In this document: positions 40,401-48,850 of the stretch, in pieces
Layout: every line of letters starts with the position of its first letter
Numbering within the stretch: position 1 is the first letter of the stretch
Source of the DNA: Thiobacillus sp.
Lineage (GTDB): Bacteria > Pseudomonadota > Gammaproteobacteria > Burkholderiales > Thiobacillaceae
DNA length: 64,000 bases
Direction of reading: 5' to 3'
Assembly: GCF_030696885.1 (NCBI RefSeq)
Contig: NZ_JAUYRI010000005.1
Coordinates: 62,001-126,000, forward strand
The notes under the pieces: generated by a model
The model's input: only the letters and a program-made list of their open reading frames with translations
What the model was told of the DNA's origin: nothing
Database searches by the model: none
Made by a program: the position numbers and the translations under genes

Positions 40401-41264
40401 ATGCTCAATATCGATCTGCATTGCCATTCCAACGTGTCCGACGGTGTACTGCCGCCCGCCGACGTGGTTGCCCGCGCCGCGGCCAACGGCGTGCACGCGC
40501 TCGCCCTGACCGACCATGACGACGTGGCCGGCATCGCTGCGGCGCAGGCGGCGGCTGAGACCGCCGGGGTGGTGCTGATCCCGGGCGTCGAAATTTCGGT
40601 CACCTGGCGCGGGCAGACCGTCCATATCGTCGGGTTGCGCATCGATCCGCTGCACCCGGACCTCGCAGGCGGTCTGGCCGGCATCCGCCGTGGTCGCATC
40701 GAGCGTGCCCGCCGCATGGGCGACGACCTGGCGCGGTCCGGCATCACCGGTGCCTATGAGGGCGCGTTCGGCTACGCCGTCAACAAGGAAATGGTGGGCC
40801 GAACGCACTTTGCGCGCTGGCTGGTGGCCCAGGGCCACGCGCCCGATATGCGCAGCGCGTTCAAGCGCTTCCTCACGCGCGGCAACCCCGGCTATGTCGA
40901 GCACGAATGGACCGCGCTGGAAAACGCCGTCGGCTGGATCCGCGCCAGCGGCGGCATGGCGGTGATCGCGCACCCCGGGCGCTATGCGTTCAACGCGCGC
41001 GAACTGCACCTGCTGCTGGATGCCTTCCGCGCGCTGGGCGGCGAGGGCATCGAGGTCATCACCGGTAGCCACCACCCGTCCGAATACGGCAAGTTTGCCG
41101 ACCTCGCGCGCGCCTTTGGCCTCAAGGCCTCGCGCGGGGCCGATTTCCATGCGCCGGGCGAGAGCATCGACCTCGGCCGCCTGCCCGCGCTGCCGCATTA
41201 TTGCCAGCCGGTGTGGCAGGGTTGGCCCGAACTGGCCGACCATTTTTCTCCTTCGCTGGCCTGA
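40401..41264 (+). CDS. PHP-domain phosphoesterase (YciV/RNase AM-like)
   Basis: The 287 residues begin MLNIDLHCHSNVSDGVLPPAD. The PHP metal ligands are visible: HCH, ALTDHDD, PGVEISVTWRGQTVHIVGL, VIAHPGRY, TGSHHPSEYGKFADLARAFGL and RGADFHAPGES. E. coli YciV (RnmA/RNase AM) degrades short oligoribonucleotides and matures 5' ends of 23S rRNA. It clusters with yciO and trpS here as in other proteobacteria. An in-frame ATG at 40344 lies on what may be a TATGAT -10, so 40401 is preferred. Confidence 0.9.
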   Translation: MLNIDLHCHSNVSDGVLPPADVVARAAANGVHALALTDHDDVAGIAAAQAAAETAGVVLIPGVEISVTWRGQTVHIVGLRIDPLHPDLAGGLAGIRRGRIERARRMGDDLARSGITGAYEGAFGYAVNKEMVGRTHFARWLVAQGHAPDMRSAFKRFLTRGNPGYVEHEWTALENAVGWIRASGGMAVIAHPGRYAFNARELHLLLDAFRALGGEGIEVITGSHHPSEYGKFADLARAFGLKASRGADFHAPGESIDLGRLPALPHYCQPVWQGWPELADHFSPSLA

Positions 41265-41270
41265 GACCGT

Positions 41271-41894
41271 ATGGCGCAATTTTTCAATATTCACGCAGAC
41301 AATCCGCAGCCCCGGCTGATCCAGCAGGCGGTCGACATCCTCAAGCGCGGCGGGGTGATCGTCTATCCCACCGACTCGTGCTATGCGCTGGGCTGCCACG
41401 TCGGCGACAAGGAAGCGGCGATGCGCCTGCTGTCGGTGCGCGGCCTCGACACCGGGCACGACCTCACGCTGATCTGCAGCGACCTGTCCGAGCTCGGGCG
41501 CTATGCCCAGGTCGACAACAGCCAGTTCCGCTTTCTGAAGGCGCACACCCCGGGCGCCTACACCTTCATCCTGCGCGGCACCCGCGAAGTGCCGAAGCGG
41601 CTGCTGCACAAGAAGCACGACACCATCGGCCTGCGGGTGCCGGATCATCCCATCGTGCAGGCGCTGCTGGCCGAGCTGGGCGAGCCCATCCTGTCGTCCA
41701 CGCTGCTGCTGTACGGCGAGGACGTGCCGCTGACCGAGCCATGGGAAATCCGCGAACGTCTGGAACACCTGGTCGATCTCGTCATCGACGGCGGCGCCTG
41801 CGGACTGACGCCCACCACCGTGGTCGATCTCACCACCGATACGCCCATCGTGGTGCGCTTCGGCAAGGGCGACACGGCGGACTTCGAAACGTGA
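41271..41894 (+). CDS. yciO: YciO-type Sua5/YrdC-family protein
   Basis: The 207-residue protein contains LKRGGVIVYPTDSCYALGCH, GHDLTLICSDLSELGRYAQVDN, PGAYTFILRGTREVPKRL and HDTIGLRVPDHPIVQALLAELGEPILSSTLLL. This is the YciO branch of the YrdC/Sua5 fold rather than the t6A enzyme TsaC itself (TsaC carries KRxxxKP early). It may bind nucleotide or RNA. It lies 6 bases after the PHP gene. Confidence 0.88.
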   Translation: MAQFFNIHADNPQPRLIQQAVDILKRGGVIVYPTDSCYALGCHVGDKEAAMRLLSVRGLDTGHDLTLICSDLSELGRYAQVDNSQFRFLKAHTPGAYTFILRGTREVPKRLLHKKHDTIGLRVPDHPIVQALLAELGEPILSSTLLLYGEDVPLTEPWEIRERLEHLVDLVIDGGACGLTPTTVVDLTTDTPIVVRFGKGDTADFET

Positions 41895-42030
41895 TGTGTT
41901 TCCCGATTTCCCTCTACCCAACCCTGATGGGGCCACCAAGCAATCGACTCAGCCCACAAGCGGGCAAGTCGCTGCTAATCCTCCGCTTGCGGGGGAGGGG
42001 GCAACCGTGCCGCCATGCGGCGCCTGAAGC

Positions 42031-42738
42031 ATGATCGAGCTCACGCTGATCCAGAAAATTGCGGTGTTCGCGCTGCCGGTGATTTTTGCCATCACCCTGC
42101 ACGAAGCCGCGCACGGCTATGTCGCGCGCTATTTCGGCGACATGACCGCGGCCGCCGCGGGCCGTATCACCGTCAACCCGATCAAGCACATCGACCCGGT
42201 CGGCACGATCCTGGTGCCGCTGCTGATCCTGGTGGCCAGCAAGCTGCTGGGCGGCGGCGCGCTGCTGTTCGGCTGGGCCAAACCGGTGCCGGTCAATTTC
42301 GGCAACCTGCGCCGTCCCAAGCAGGACATGCTGTGGGTGGCCGCCGCCGGGCCCGGCATCAACTTCGTCATGGCGGTGTTCTGGGCGCTGATGATTCAGG
42401 TCGGCCATGCCCTCGGCAGCGGCTTTGCCAGCGCGCCCTTGATGCTGATGGGCGCCGCCGGCGTGTTCATCAACGTCATCCTGATGGCCCTGAACCTGAT
42501 CCCGCTGCCGCCGCTCGACGGCGGCCGCATCGCGGTGAGCCTGCTGCCGGTGCGGCAGGCGATCCAGTATTCTCGCATCGAGCCCTATGGCCTGTTCATC
42601 CTGCTCGGCCTGCTGTTCACCGGCATCCTCGGCTTTGTCCTGTGGCCGCTCATCAGCGTATTCATCGGTCTCATCGCGCTGGTCACCGGCCTTGAACCCA
42701 TGCAGCTCGCAGGCCTGATCAATGTTGTGCTGAAGTGA
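42031..42738 (+). CDS. site-2 protease-family (M50) membrane metallopeptidase
   Basis: The 235-residue protein has four to six TM helices, the zinc-binding HEAAH in FAITLHEAAHGYVARYFGD at about 24-28, and the third ligand motif LNLIPLPPLDGGRIAVSLLP near 160. This is the compact M50B type without PDZ domains, whose substrates are unknown, unlike RseP. It sits before trpS, as in many beta- and gammaproteobacteria. The 136 bases between it and yciO contain no gene, only GC-rich inverted segments (around 41960 and 41985). Confidence 0.9.
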   Translation: MIELTLIQKIAVFALPVIFAITLHEAAHGYVARYFGDMTAAAAGRITVNPIKHIDPVGTILVPLLILVASKLLGGGALLFGWAKPVPVNFGNLRRPKQDMLWVAAAGPGINFVMAVFWALMIQVGHALGSGFASAPLMLMGAAGVFINVILMALNLIPLPPLDGGRIAVSLLPVRQAIQYSRIEPYGLFILLGLLFTGILGFVLWPLISVFIGLIALVTGLEPMQLAGLINVVLK

Positions 42739-42741
42739 ACA

Positions 42742-42783
42742 CCCCCCTCATCCCTAGCCCCTATCTCCTAGCCCCTACTCCCT
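42742..42783. repeat. tandem array of six degenerate 7-bp repeats (ANCCCCT type) before trpS
   Basis: CCCCCCT, CATCCCT, AGCCCCT, ATCTCCT, AGCCCCT and ACTCCCT follow each other without gap from 42742 to 42783. They fill the space between the M50 protease stop (42738) and the trpS ATG (42787). On the opposite strand the unit is AGGGGNT, resembling the other purine-rich heptamers in this window. Confidence 0.88.
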
Positions 42784-42786
42784 GAC

Positions 42787-43989
42787 ATGTATTCCGATCG
42801 CGTTCTCTCCGGCATGCGCCCCACCGGGCGCCTGCATCTTGGCCACTACCACGGCGTGCTGAAAAACTGGCTGCGCCTGCAGAGCGAGTACCAGTGCCTG
42901 TTCTTCGTCGCCGACTGGCACGCGCTCACCACGCACTACGACACGCCGCAGATGATCGAGGAAAACGTGCGCGACATGACCATCGACTGGCTCGCCGCCG
43001 GCGTCGACCCGGCGCAGGCCACGCTGTTCGTGCAGTCGCGTGTGATCGAACACGCCGAGCTGCATCTGCTGCTGTCGATGATGACCCCGCTGGGCTGGCT
43101 GGAACGCGTGCCGACCTACAAGGACCAGCAGGAAAAACTCTCCGAGAAAGACCTCTCCACCTACGGCTTCCTCGGCTACCCGCTGCTGCAGTCCGCCGAC
43201 ATCCTGATCTACCGCGCCAACCTGGTGCCGGTGGGCGAAGACCAGGTGCCGCACATCGAATTCACCCGCGAAATCTGCCGCCGCTTCAACCACCTGTATG
43301 GCCGCGAGCCGGGGTTCGAGGACAAGGCGCGCGCCGCCGTCAAGAAGCTCGGCTCGAAAAAGGCTCGGCTGTACGAGGAATGCCGCACCGCCTACCAGGA
43401 AAAAGGCGACGACGAAGCGCTGGAATCCGCCCAGGCCTTGCTGAACGACGCGCAGAACCTGTCGCTGAACGATCGCGAGCGCCTGTTCGGCTACCTTGAA
43501 GGCTCCGGCAAGATGATCCTCGTCGAGCCCGACGCGCTGTTGACCGAAGCCTCGAAAATGCCGGGACTCGACGGCCAGAAAATGTCCAAGTCCTACAACA
43601 ACACGATTGCATTAAGGGAAGACCCCGAGTCGGTCACCAAGAAAATCCGCACCATGCCCACCGACCCCGCGCGCGTGCGCCGCACCGACCCGGGCAACCC
43701 CGCCAACTGCCCGGTGTGGCAGTTCCACATGGTGTATTCCGACGACGCCGTGCGCCAGTGGGTCACCGCCGGCTGCACCAGCGCCGGCATCGGCTGCCTC
43801 GACTGCAAGCAGCCGGTGATCGATGCCGTGCTGGCCGAACTCGCGCCGATCCGCGAGCGCGCGACCTACTACGAAGACAACCCCGACCAGGTGCGCAACA
43901 TCCTCGCCGATGGCTGCGAAAAAGCGCAGGAACTTGCGCGCGACACGATGCGGGATGTGCGCGAGGCGATGGGGCTGACGTTCGGGTAA
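42787..43989 (+). CDS. trpS: tryptophanyl-tRNA synthetase
   Basis: The 400-residue class I synthetase charges tRNA-Trp. It has SGMRPTGRLHLGHYHGVLKNW (HIGH region, about 9-19), GYPLLQSADILIYRANLVPVGEDQVPHIEFTREI and the KMSKS motif in LDGQKMSKSYNN at about 260. It is longer than the 330-residue E. coli form because of insertions after residue 180, as in many betaproteobacteria. No Shine-Dalgarno is present because the pyrimidine-rich heptamer array lies directly before the ATG. Confidence 0.96.
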   Translation: MYSDRVLSGMRPTGRLHLGHYHGVLKNWLRLQSEYQCLFFVADWHALTTHYDTPQMIEENVRDMTIDWLAAGVDPAQATLFVQSRVIEHAELHLLLSMMTPLGWLERVPTYKDQQEKLSEKDLSTYGFLGYPLLQSADILIYRANLVPVGEDQVPHIEFTREICRRFNHLYGREPGFEDKARAAVKKLGSKKARLYEECRTAYQEKGDDEALESAQALLNDAQNLSLNDRERLFGYLEGSGKMILVEPDALLTEASKMPGLDGQKMSKSYNNTIALREDPESVTKKIRTMPTDPARVRRTDPGNPANCPVWQFHMVYSDDAVRQWVTAGCTSAGIGCLDCKQPVIDAVLAELAPIRERATYYEDNPDQVRNILADGCEKAQELARDTMRDVREAMGLTFG

Positions 43990-44187
43990 ACCGCGTTGGC
44001 TATACCAATGCGATCCGGTTTCTATTTCCGGGCGCTCCACTGCTAAATAATTGAGCGGACATGAAGAACGGGTTGGTGGTGCTGTATTGCACGACCTGAG
44101 CCCGTCTCCTGACCCTGGTCGTCTCCTTGGTCAGGTTCGCTGTCGTTCATCCGGCGTCCGGGTGCGTGCTCCGGGCCGGATGGCGTT
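43990..44187. other. 198-bp convergent spacer between trpS and the MCP gene
   Basis: No gene or strong intrinsic terminator is visible. A modest inverted repeat (CCTGACC at 44108-44114, GGTCAGG at 44129-44135) could form a hairpin, but it is not followed by a T run in either direction. Confidence 0.4.
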
Positions 44188-45855
44188 TCAGGCGACTTTC
44201 CGCATTGCAGGGGCTTCGACGCGGGGCAGGGTGCGCGCCGCCCGGCTCGGCGTCCGTGCATGGCGGGGCGCGGAGGTGATGTGCGTCTGGGTCTGCGCCG
44301 CAATGTCGGCTTCGATGCGGAACACCGCGACGGCTTCGACGAGCTCGCGTGCCTGCGAGCTGAGGCCGGTGGCCGCGGCGGCGATTTCCTCGACCAGCGC
44401 GGCATTCTGCTGGGTGGTTTCGTCCATCTGGGTGACGGCTTCGACGACTTGCGTAACGCCGGCGCTCTGCTCGACGCTCGCTGAGCTGATCTCGCCCATG
44501 AGGTCGGTGACGCGGCGGATGCTCGCAACCACGTCCTGCATGGTGGCGCCGGCGCGATCGACCAGCGTCGAGCCCTGATCGACGCGCGCGACGCTTTCCT
44601 CGATCAGGTGCTTGATCTCCTTGGCGGCCTCGGCGCTGCGCTGCGCCAGGGTGCGGACCTCGCCTGCGACCACGGCGAAGCCGCGGCCCTGCTCGCCGGC
44701 GCGCGCGGCTTCGACTGCGGCGTTGAGCGCAAGGATATTGGTCTGGAAGGCGATGCCGTCGATGACGTTGATGATGTCGCCGATCTTGCGGCTTGATTCG
44801 CTGATGCCGCGCATGGTGTCGACCACCTGTGCCACCACGTCGCCGCCCTGTTCTGCGACGCCGGCGGCGCTTTTCGCCAACTGGTTGGCCTGCTGGGCAT
44901 TGTCGGCGTTCTGCCGCACGGTCGAGCCCACTTCTTCCATCGAGGCGGCGGTTTCTTCGAGTGCGCTGGCCTGGCTTTCGCTGCGCGAGGAGAGATCCTG
45001 GTTCCCTTGCGCGATTTCGGCGCTGGCTGTGGCCACCGATTCGGCGCCCTGGCGCACCCGGCCCACAACCTTCGTCAGTGCAGTCTGCATCTCGTCTAGC
45101 GAGGCCAGCAGAGGGCTGAATTCGTCGCGCGCATCGTCGTGGATGTGGACGGTCAGATCACCATCTCGCACGCGGTTGGCGACTGCCTGCGAGATGGCCA
45201 CCCGGCGTTTGAGCACGCTGCCGATGTGCCAGGTCATGGCCAGCAGGCCGAGCGTCACCGCCAGTACGGCAGACACGACCAGGATGCGGGTGCTGTCGTT
45301 GCCTGCCTTGATGACCTCAAGCTCCTTGTCGAGGTGCTCGGTCTGGTAGGTCTTCTCGGCTGCCAGCACGTCGAGCAGAAGGTTGCGTGCAGGGATGGTA
45401 TCGTTGACCAGCATCGCGAAGGCGGCGTCCTTGTCGCCGGATTCGATCAGCCCGATGTTCTCGCCGCCGATGCGCCAGAAATCGTCCATCAGAGGCGCGG
45501 CCTTGGCAAACAACGTGCGTTCGGCCTCATCGATGATCCCGGACTCGAATGCCTTGATCGCATCGTCGATCTGGCGGCGCTTGTCGGCAATGTCGGCGAG
45601 CGTCGTGCGCAGGTCGTCTTCCGAAGTGACCAGCATGGCGTGGCGAATCTGCAGGGAGACGCGGGTGATGTTCAACTCGACCGAGGCGATGCGCATCAAC
45701 TGCGGCATGCGGATTTCGCCGGCCCGGTCGGCGAGGGCGGCATCCTCCTTCAGGGCGATCCAGCCGCTGATCGAGACGGCGGCGAGCGCGGCGATCAGAA
45801 GGAAGGAGATCAGGTAAAGCCGTTTCGCGATGCTGAAATTGAAGAGCGTGTGCAT
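44188..45855 (-). CDS. methyl-accepting chemotaxis protein
   Basis: The 555-residue receptor has an N-terminal TM helix ([20 protein letters not shown]), a periplasmic four-helix-bundle sensor (about 35-190), a second TM ([19 protein letters not shown]), a HAMP segment and a cytoplasmic coiled coil. Its hairpin tip reads GEIRTLAQRS-like: [54 protein letters not shown]. There is no C-terminal CheR/CheB-tethering pentapeptide. It is an isolated receptor with no che genes nearby. The four-helix sensor gives no clear ligand. Confidence 0.94.
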   Translation of the reverse strand: MHTLFNFSIAKRLYLISFLLIAALAAVSISGWIALKEDAALADRAGEIRMPQLMRIASVELNITRVSLQIRHAMLVTSEDDLRTTLADIADKRRQIDDAIKAFESGIIDEAERTLFAKAAPLMDDFWRIGGENIGLIESGDKDAAFAMLVNDTIPARNLLLDVLAAEKTYQTEHLDKELEVIKAGNDSTRILVVSAVLAVTLGLLAMTWHIGSVLKRRVAISQAVANRVRDGDLTVHIHDDARDEFSPLLASLDEMQTALTKVVGRVRQGAESVATASAEIAQGNQDLSSRSESQASALEETAASMEEVGSTVRQNADNAQQANQLAKSAAGVAEQGGDVVAQVVDTMRGISESSRKIGDIINVIDGIAFQTNILALNAAVEAARAGEQGRGFAVVAGEVRTLAQRSAEAAKEIKHLIEESVARVDQGSTLVDRAGATMQDVVASIRRVTDLMGEISSASVEQSAGVTQVVEAVTQMDETTQQNAALVEEIAAAATGLSSQARELVEAVAVFRIEADIAAQTQTHITSAPRHARTPSRAARTLPRVEAPAMRKVA

Positions 45856-46187
45856 GGTCTTGTCTCGGTTGGTTATCGATAGTGTTTCCGGTGCGGTTCA
45901 CTGGATCGAGTTGCCTGTGCACCCTGTGGCCGCGTGCAGAACGACCGGATGGATGACCCCTAACAAAGATATCGTCTGTCCTAGACAAAACTTTAACTAA
46001 ACTGGCAATATAAGTATTTATGTACGATATTGAGTAGACAAATCGAGCGTAGCACGCGAGCAGGACTGAACACCATGGCGGCCATCGCCGAGAATATTGC
46101 TGTGCATTCTTAGACGGTGAACAGAATAGTGGCGCGTTATGAGCTGCTCGGGCGTGAGAGGCCTGCCTCGGCTGGTATTCGTGCCGT
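45856..46187. other. 332-bp spacer upstream of the MCP gene with an AT-rich patch
   Basis: The first 120 bases from the MCP side look like its leader. A stretch at about 45960-46060 is markedly AT-richer than the surroundings and may hold promoters. I find no credible gene. Confidence 0.45.
45873..45900 (-). promoter_or_regulatory. possible sigma-28 (FliA) promoter of the MCP gene
   Basis: On the minus strand ATCGATAA (45880-45873) matches six of eight bases of the FliA -10 GCCGATAA. TGAAC (45900-45896), 15 bases upstream, is a poor match to TAAAG. It would place the start about 15 bases before the ATG, rather close. Weak evidence. Confidence 0.28.
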
Positions 46188-46781
46188 TTACTGCCTGAAA
46201 TCCACGCGCCCGACCCCATGCGGTGCTTTGCCGGCCTGCAGTTGCAGCAGCACGCCCTCGCCTGAGCCGACCCCGGAACCGGCGATCGCCTGGATGTTGA
46301 CGAAATGGGTCACCAGGATGATCAGCGGGCCGTCCACCGGTTGCCGCGCGAAAAATGCGTTCAGCGCGACGAGGCGGCTCATGCGCTCATGTTCGCGCTC
46401 GAAAAACGAGTTGAGCGCGGGCAGCGGCGTCACCGGACCGAGGTCGATCAAACGCGCGGTCTCCAGGCTGCGGCACCATTGGCTGGAATAGACGCGCGCG
46501 TCCCGCACCCCCTGACGCCGCAGCCATTCGCCTATCGCTGCGGCCTGGACACGACCGCTGGCATCCAGATTGCGCTGGGTGCTGCAGTCGTCGAGTTTGA
46601 ATTGCGCCGGATCACCAAAGCCGGGGGCGTGTGCGTGCCGCAACATCAGGACGTGACCGCCTTGTTGCAGGCGCGTTGTGAGGTCGATTTCGCTCGCATA
46701 GGCGAGCGCAGGCAGCAGTAGGCCCAGTAACAGCATCCACGCGCCAAGCCGTCGTATCCAATATGTTCGCAAGGGGGTCAT
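46188..46781 (-). CDS. secreted histidine phosphatase-family protein
   Basis: The 197 residues start with a signal or membrane anchor (RLGAWMLLLGLLLPALAYA). The phosphoglycerate-mutase-like fold shows LMLRHAHAPGFGDP (catalytic His in RHA), YSSQWCRSLETARLI and LVTHFVNIQAI (second His). The usual RHG is RHA here, common in periplasmic SixA-like members. Substrate unknown. It is isolated between the MCP gene and arfB. Confidence 0.85.
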   Translation of the reverse strand: MTPLRTYWIRRLGAWMLLLGLLLPALAYASEIDLTTRLQQGGHVLMLRHAHAPGFGDPAQFKLDDCSTQRNLDASGRVQAAAIGEWLRRQGVRDARVYSSQWCRSLETARLIDLGPVTPLPALNSFFEREHERMSRLVALNAFFARQPVDGPLIILVTHFVNIQAIAGSGVGSGEGVLLQLQAGKAPHGVGRVDFRQ

Positions 46782-46898
46782 GGCGAATCCTTTCCTGAAT
46801 TGTTCGTGCAGCTGGATAACCTGCTTGCGAGCGTCGCGCTAGCTTTGTAGCACCGATTCGAAATGATCATCAAGACTCGGCACGTGTACCCGGAGGCT

Positions 46899-47324
46899 TC
46901 AAGTGTCCGTCCCCGGCTTCACCGTCCGCAGTTTCTTGGTTTCTCCCCGCCGCTGCTTGCTGTCCAGCCGCCGCTTCTTCGACGCCAGCGTGGGGCGGGT
47001 CGGCCGGCGCGGCTTGTCGACTTCGCAGGCTTCGCGGATCAGCTCGAGCAGGCGTTCCAGCGCGTCGTCACGGTTGCGCCGCTGGCTGCGATAGCGTTCG
47101 GCTTCGATGATCAGCACGCCGTCCTGGGTGACGCGACGGCCGGCCAGGGTGATCAGGCGGGCACGCACCGGATCGGGCAGCGAAGGGGAGCGGGCGACGT
47201 CGAAGCGCAGTTGCACCGCAGTCGACACCTTGTTGACGTTTTGCCCGCCGGGGCCCGAGGCACGCACGAAGTCCTCCTGGATTTCGCGCTCGTCGAGCTC
47301 GATCTGGGCGTTGACCCGGATCAT
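46899..47324 (-). CDS. arfB: alternative ribosome-rescue factor ArfB
   Basis: ArfB (YaeJ) hydrolyses peptidyl-tRNA on stalled ribosomes. The 141-residue protein carries the GGQ motif in RASGPGGQNVNKVSTAVQLRF at about 25-45 and a basic C-terminal tail (KPRRPTRPTLASKKRRLDSKQRRGETKKLR) that enters the empty mRNA channel. Length and tail match ArfB, not the longer RF1/RF2. Confidence 0.94.
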   Translation of the reverse strand: MIRVNAQIELDEREIQEDFVRASGPGGQNVNKVSTAVQLRFDVARSPSLPDPVRARLITLAGRRVTQDGVLIIEAERYRSQRRNRDDALERLLELIREACEVDKPRRPTRPTLASKKRRLDSKQRRGETKKLRTVKPGTDT

Positions 47325-47340
47325 GCGGAGGGCGGGGCGA

Positions 47341-48138
47341 CTACCACTTCACCACGTGCACGTTGTTGAGCGTGCGGCCGAGAAAACGCTCGCCGATGGT
47401 CTGGAAACGCAGCGGCAAGTCGGTGACGTAGAAATCGTAGCGTGGCTGGGCGGGACCGGGGTTGGCCAGCTTTTTGTCGGCCAGCACCGCGGCGACCTGC
47501 TCGGCCATGGCTTCGGCCGAGTCGACCAGTTGCACGCCGTCGCCAAGCACCTGCCGCAGCAGCGGCTTCAGCAGCGGGTAATGGGTACAGCCGAGCACCA
47601 GGGTATCGATGTGTTCGGCCTGCAAAGGCTTCAGGTAATCCTGCGCAGTCAATCGCGTCACTTCGTGGTCGAGCCAACCTTCCTCGACCAGCGGCACGAA
47701 CAGCGCGCAGGCCTGCGAATGGATGCGCGAATCGGGCGCGTAGTCGTGGATGGCGCGCGCGTAGGCGTTGCTGTTGATGGTGGTGGGGGTGCCGATGACG
47801 CCGATTTTCTTGCCGCCGCGCGCCGACACCGCGCCGGCGTCGATGACGTCGAGCACCGGCACCGGCGACAGGTCCTTGACGATCTGCGAGGCCACCGCCG
47901 CCATGGTGTTGCAGGCGATGACCAGGAGCTTGACGTCCTTTTCCAGCAGGAACTGCGCGATCTGGGTGGTGAAGTGGGTGATGGTCTCGACCGATTTCAC
48001 GCCGTAGGGCACGCGCGCGGTGTCGCCGAAATAGACGATGTTTTCAAAGGGCAGGCGCTCCATCAGCGCGCGCACCACCGTCAGTCCACCGATGCCGGAA
48101 TCGAATACGCCGATCGGGGAGTTTGTATTCGTGGACAT
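47341..48138 (-). CDS. murI: glutamate racemase
   Basis: MurI supplies D-glutamate for peptidoglycan. From ATG 48138 it has 265 residues: PIGVFDSGIGGLTVVRALMER, VYFGDTARVPYG, VIACNTMAAVA (first catalytic Cys, about 77) and DTLVLGCTHYPLLKPLL (second Cys, about 188). The frame stays open 21 codons upstream, but homologues begin near MSTNTNSPIGVFD. Confidence 0.95.
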   Translation of the reverse strand: MSTNTNSPIGVFDSGIGGLTVVRALMERLPFENIVYFGDTARVPYGVKSVETITHFTTQIAQFLLEKDVKLLVIACNTMAAVASQIVKDLSPVPVLDVIDAGAVSARGGKKIGVIGTPTTINSNAYARAIHDYAPDSRIHSQACALFVPLVEEGWLDHEVTRLTAQDYLKPLQAEHIDTLVLGCTHYPLLKPLLRQVLGDGVQLVDSAEAMAEQVAAVLADKKLANPGPAQPRYDFYVTDLPLRFQTIGERFLGRTLNNVHVVKW

Positions 48139-48206
48139 GGGTGGCAGGATGACGGAATGAGAAAGACGGCATTTTACCTGCAGGGCCCGATCCGTAGGCA
48201 TTCAGC

Positions 48207-48821
48207 ATGAGCGGCTGCGGCTGCGATTCGGTCTGCGGCAGCGCGCCGCCCGACCCGCGCTACCGGCGCGCGTTGTGGATCGCGCTGGTGCTGAACGCGC
48301 TGATGTTCTTCGTCGAGATTTTCGCGAGTTTCGCGGCGCAGTCGGTGTCGTTGCTGGCCGATGCGGTGGACTTCCTGGGCGACGCGGCGAACTATGGCGT
48401 GGCGCTTTTCGTGCTGGGCCTGGCGCCGGTGTGGCGCTCGCGCACCGCGCTGTGGAAAGGCTGGCTGATGGTGGGCTTCGGCGTCTTCGTGCTCGGCAAA
48501 TCGGCCTGGCAATGGTCGGCCGGCGTGGTGCCCGAGCCTTTCATCATGGGCTGGGTGAGCCTCGTGGCGCTGGCGGTCAACGTCGGCGTGGCGGCGCTGC
48601 TGTATGCCCACCGCCAGGGCGACGCGCAGGCGCGCTCGGTGTGGCTGTGCTCGCGCAACGATGCACTCGGCAACCTGGCGGTGATGGGCGCGGCGGGCGG
48701 GGTATGGGCGACGGCGCACGGCTGGCCGGATATCGCGGTGGCCTTGCTGCTGGCCTGGCTGGCGCTGAGCTCGGGGGTGTCTGTGATACAGCATGCGCAG
48801 CGTGAGCTGCGCGTGAAATAA
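48207..48821 (+). CDS. short CDF-like cation transporter
   Basis: The 204-residue membrane protein has about five to six TM helices. SVSLLADAVDFLGDAANYGVALFVLG gives the first DxxxD-type metal site and CSRNDALGNLAVMGAAGG the second, with Asn replacing the usual His/Asp at one position. The cytoplasmic C-terminal domain of standard CDF exporters (about 300 aa) is missing. The N-terminus has three Cys in MSGCGCDSVCGSA, a possible metal site. Metal unknown. Confidence 0.75.
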   Translation: MSGCGCDSVCGSAPPDPRYRRALWIALVLNALMFFVEIFASFAAQSVSLLADAVDFLGDAANYGVALFVLGLAPVWRSRTALWKGWLMVGFGVFVLGKSAWQWSAGVVPEPFIMGWVSLVALAVNVGVAALLYAHRQGDAQARSVWLCSRNDALGNLAVMGAAGGVWATAHGWPDIAVALLLAWLALSSGVSVIQHAQRELRVK

Positions 48822-48850
48822 GACAGCGCCAAGCAGGAATTAAAGTAGGC

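Noticed and set aside
40395-41939. 514-codon minus-strand frame opposite the PHP and yciO genes
   Set aside because: The plus-strand PHP and YciO motifs are unambiguous. The antisense product has shadow-like composition.
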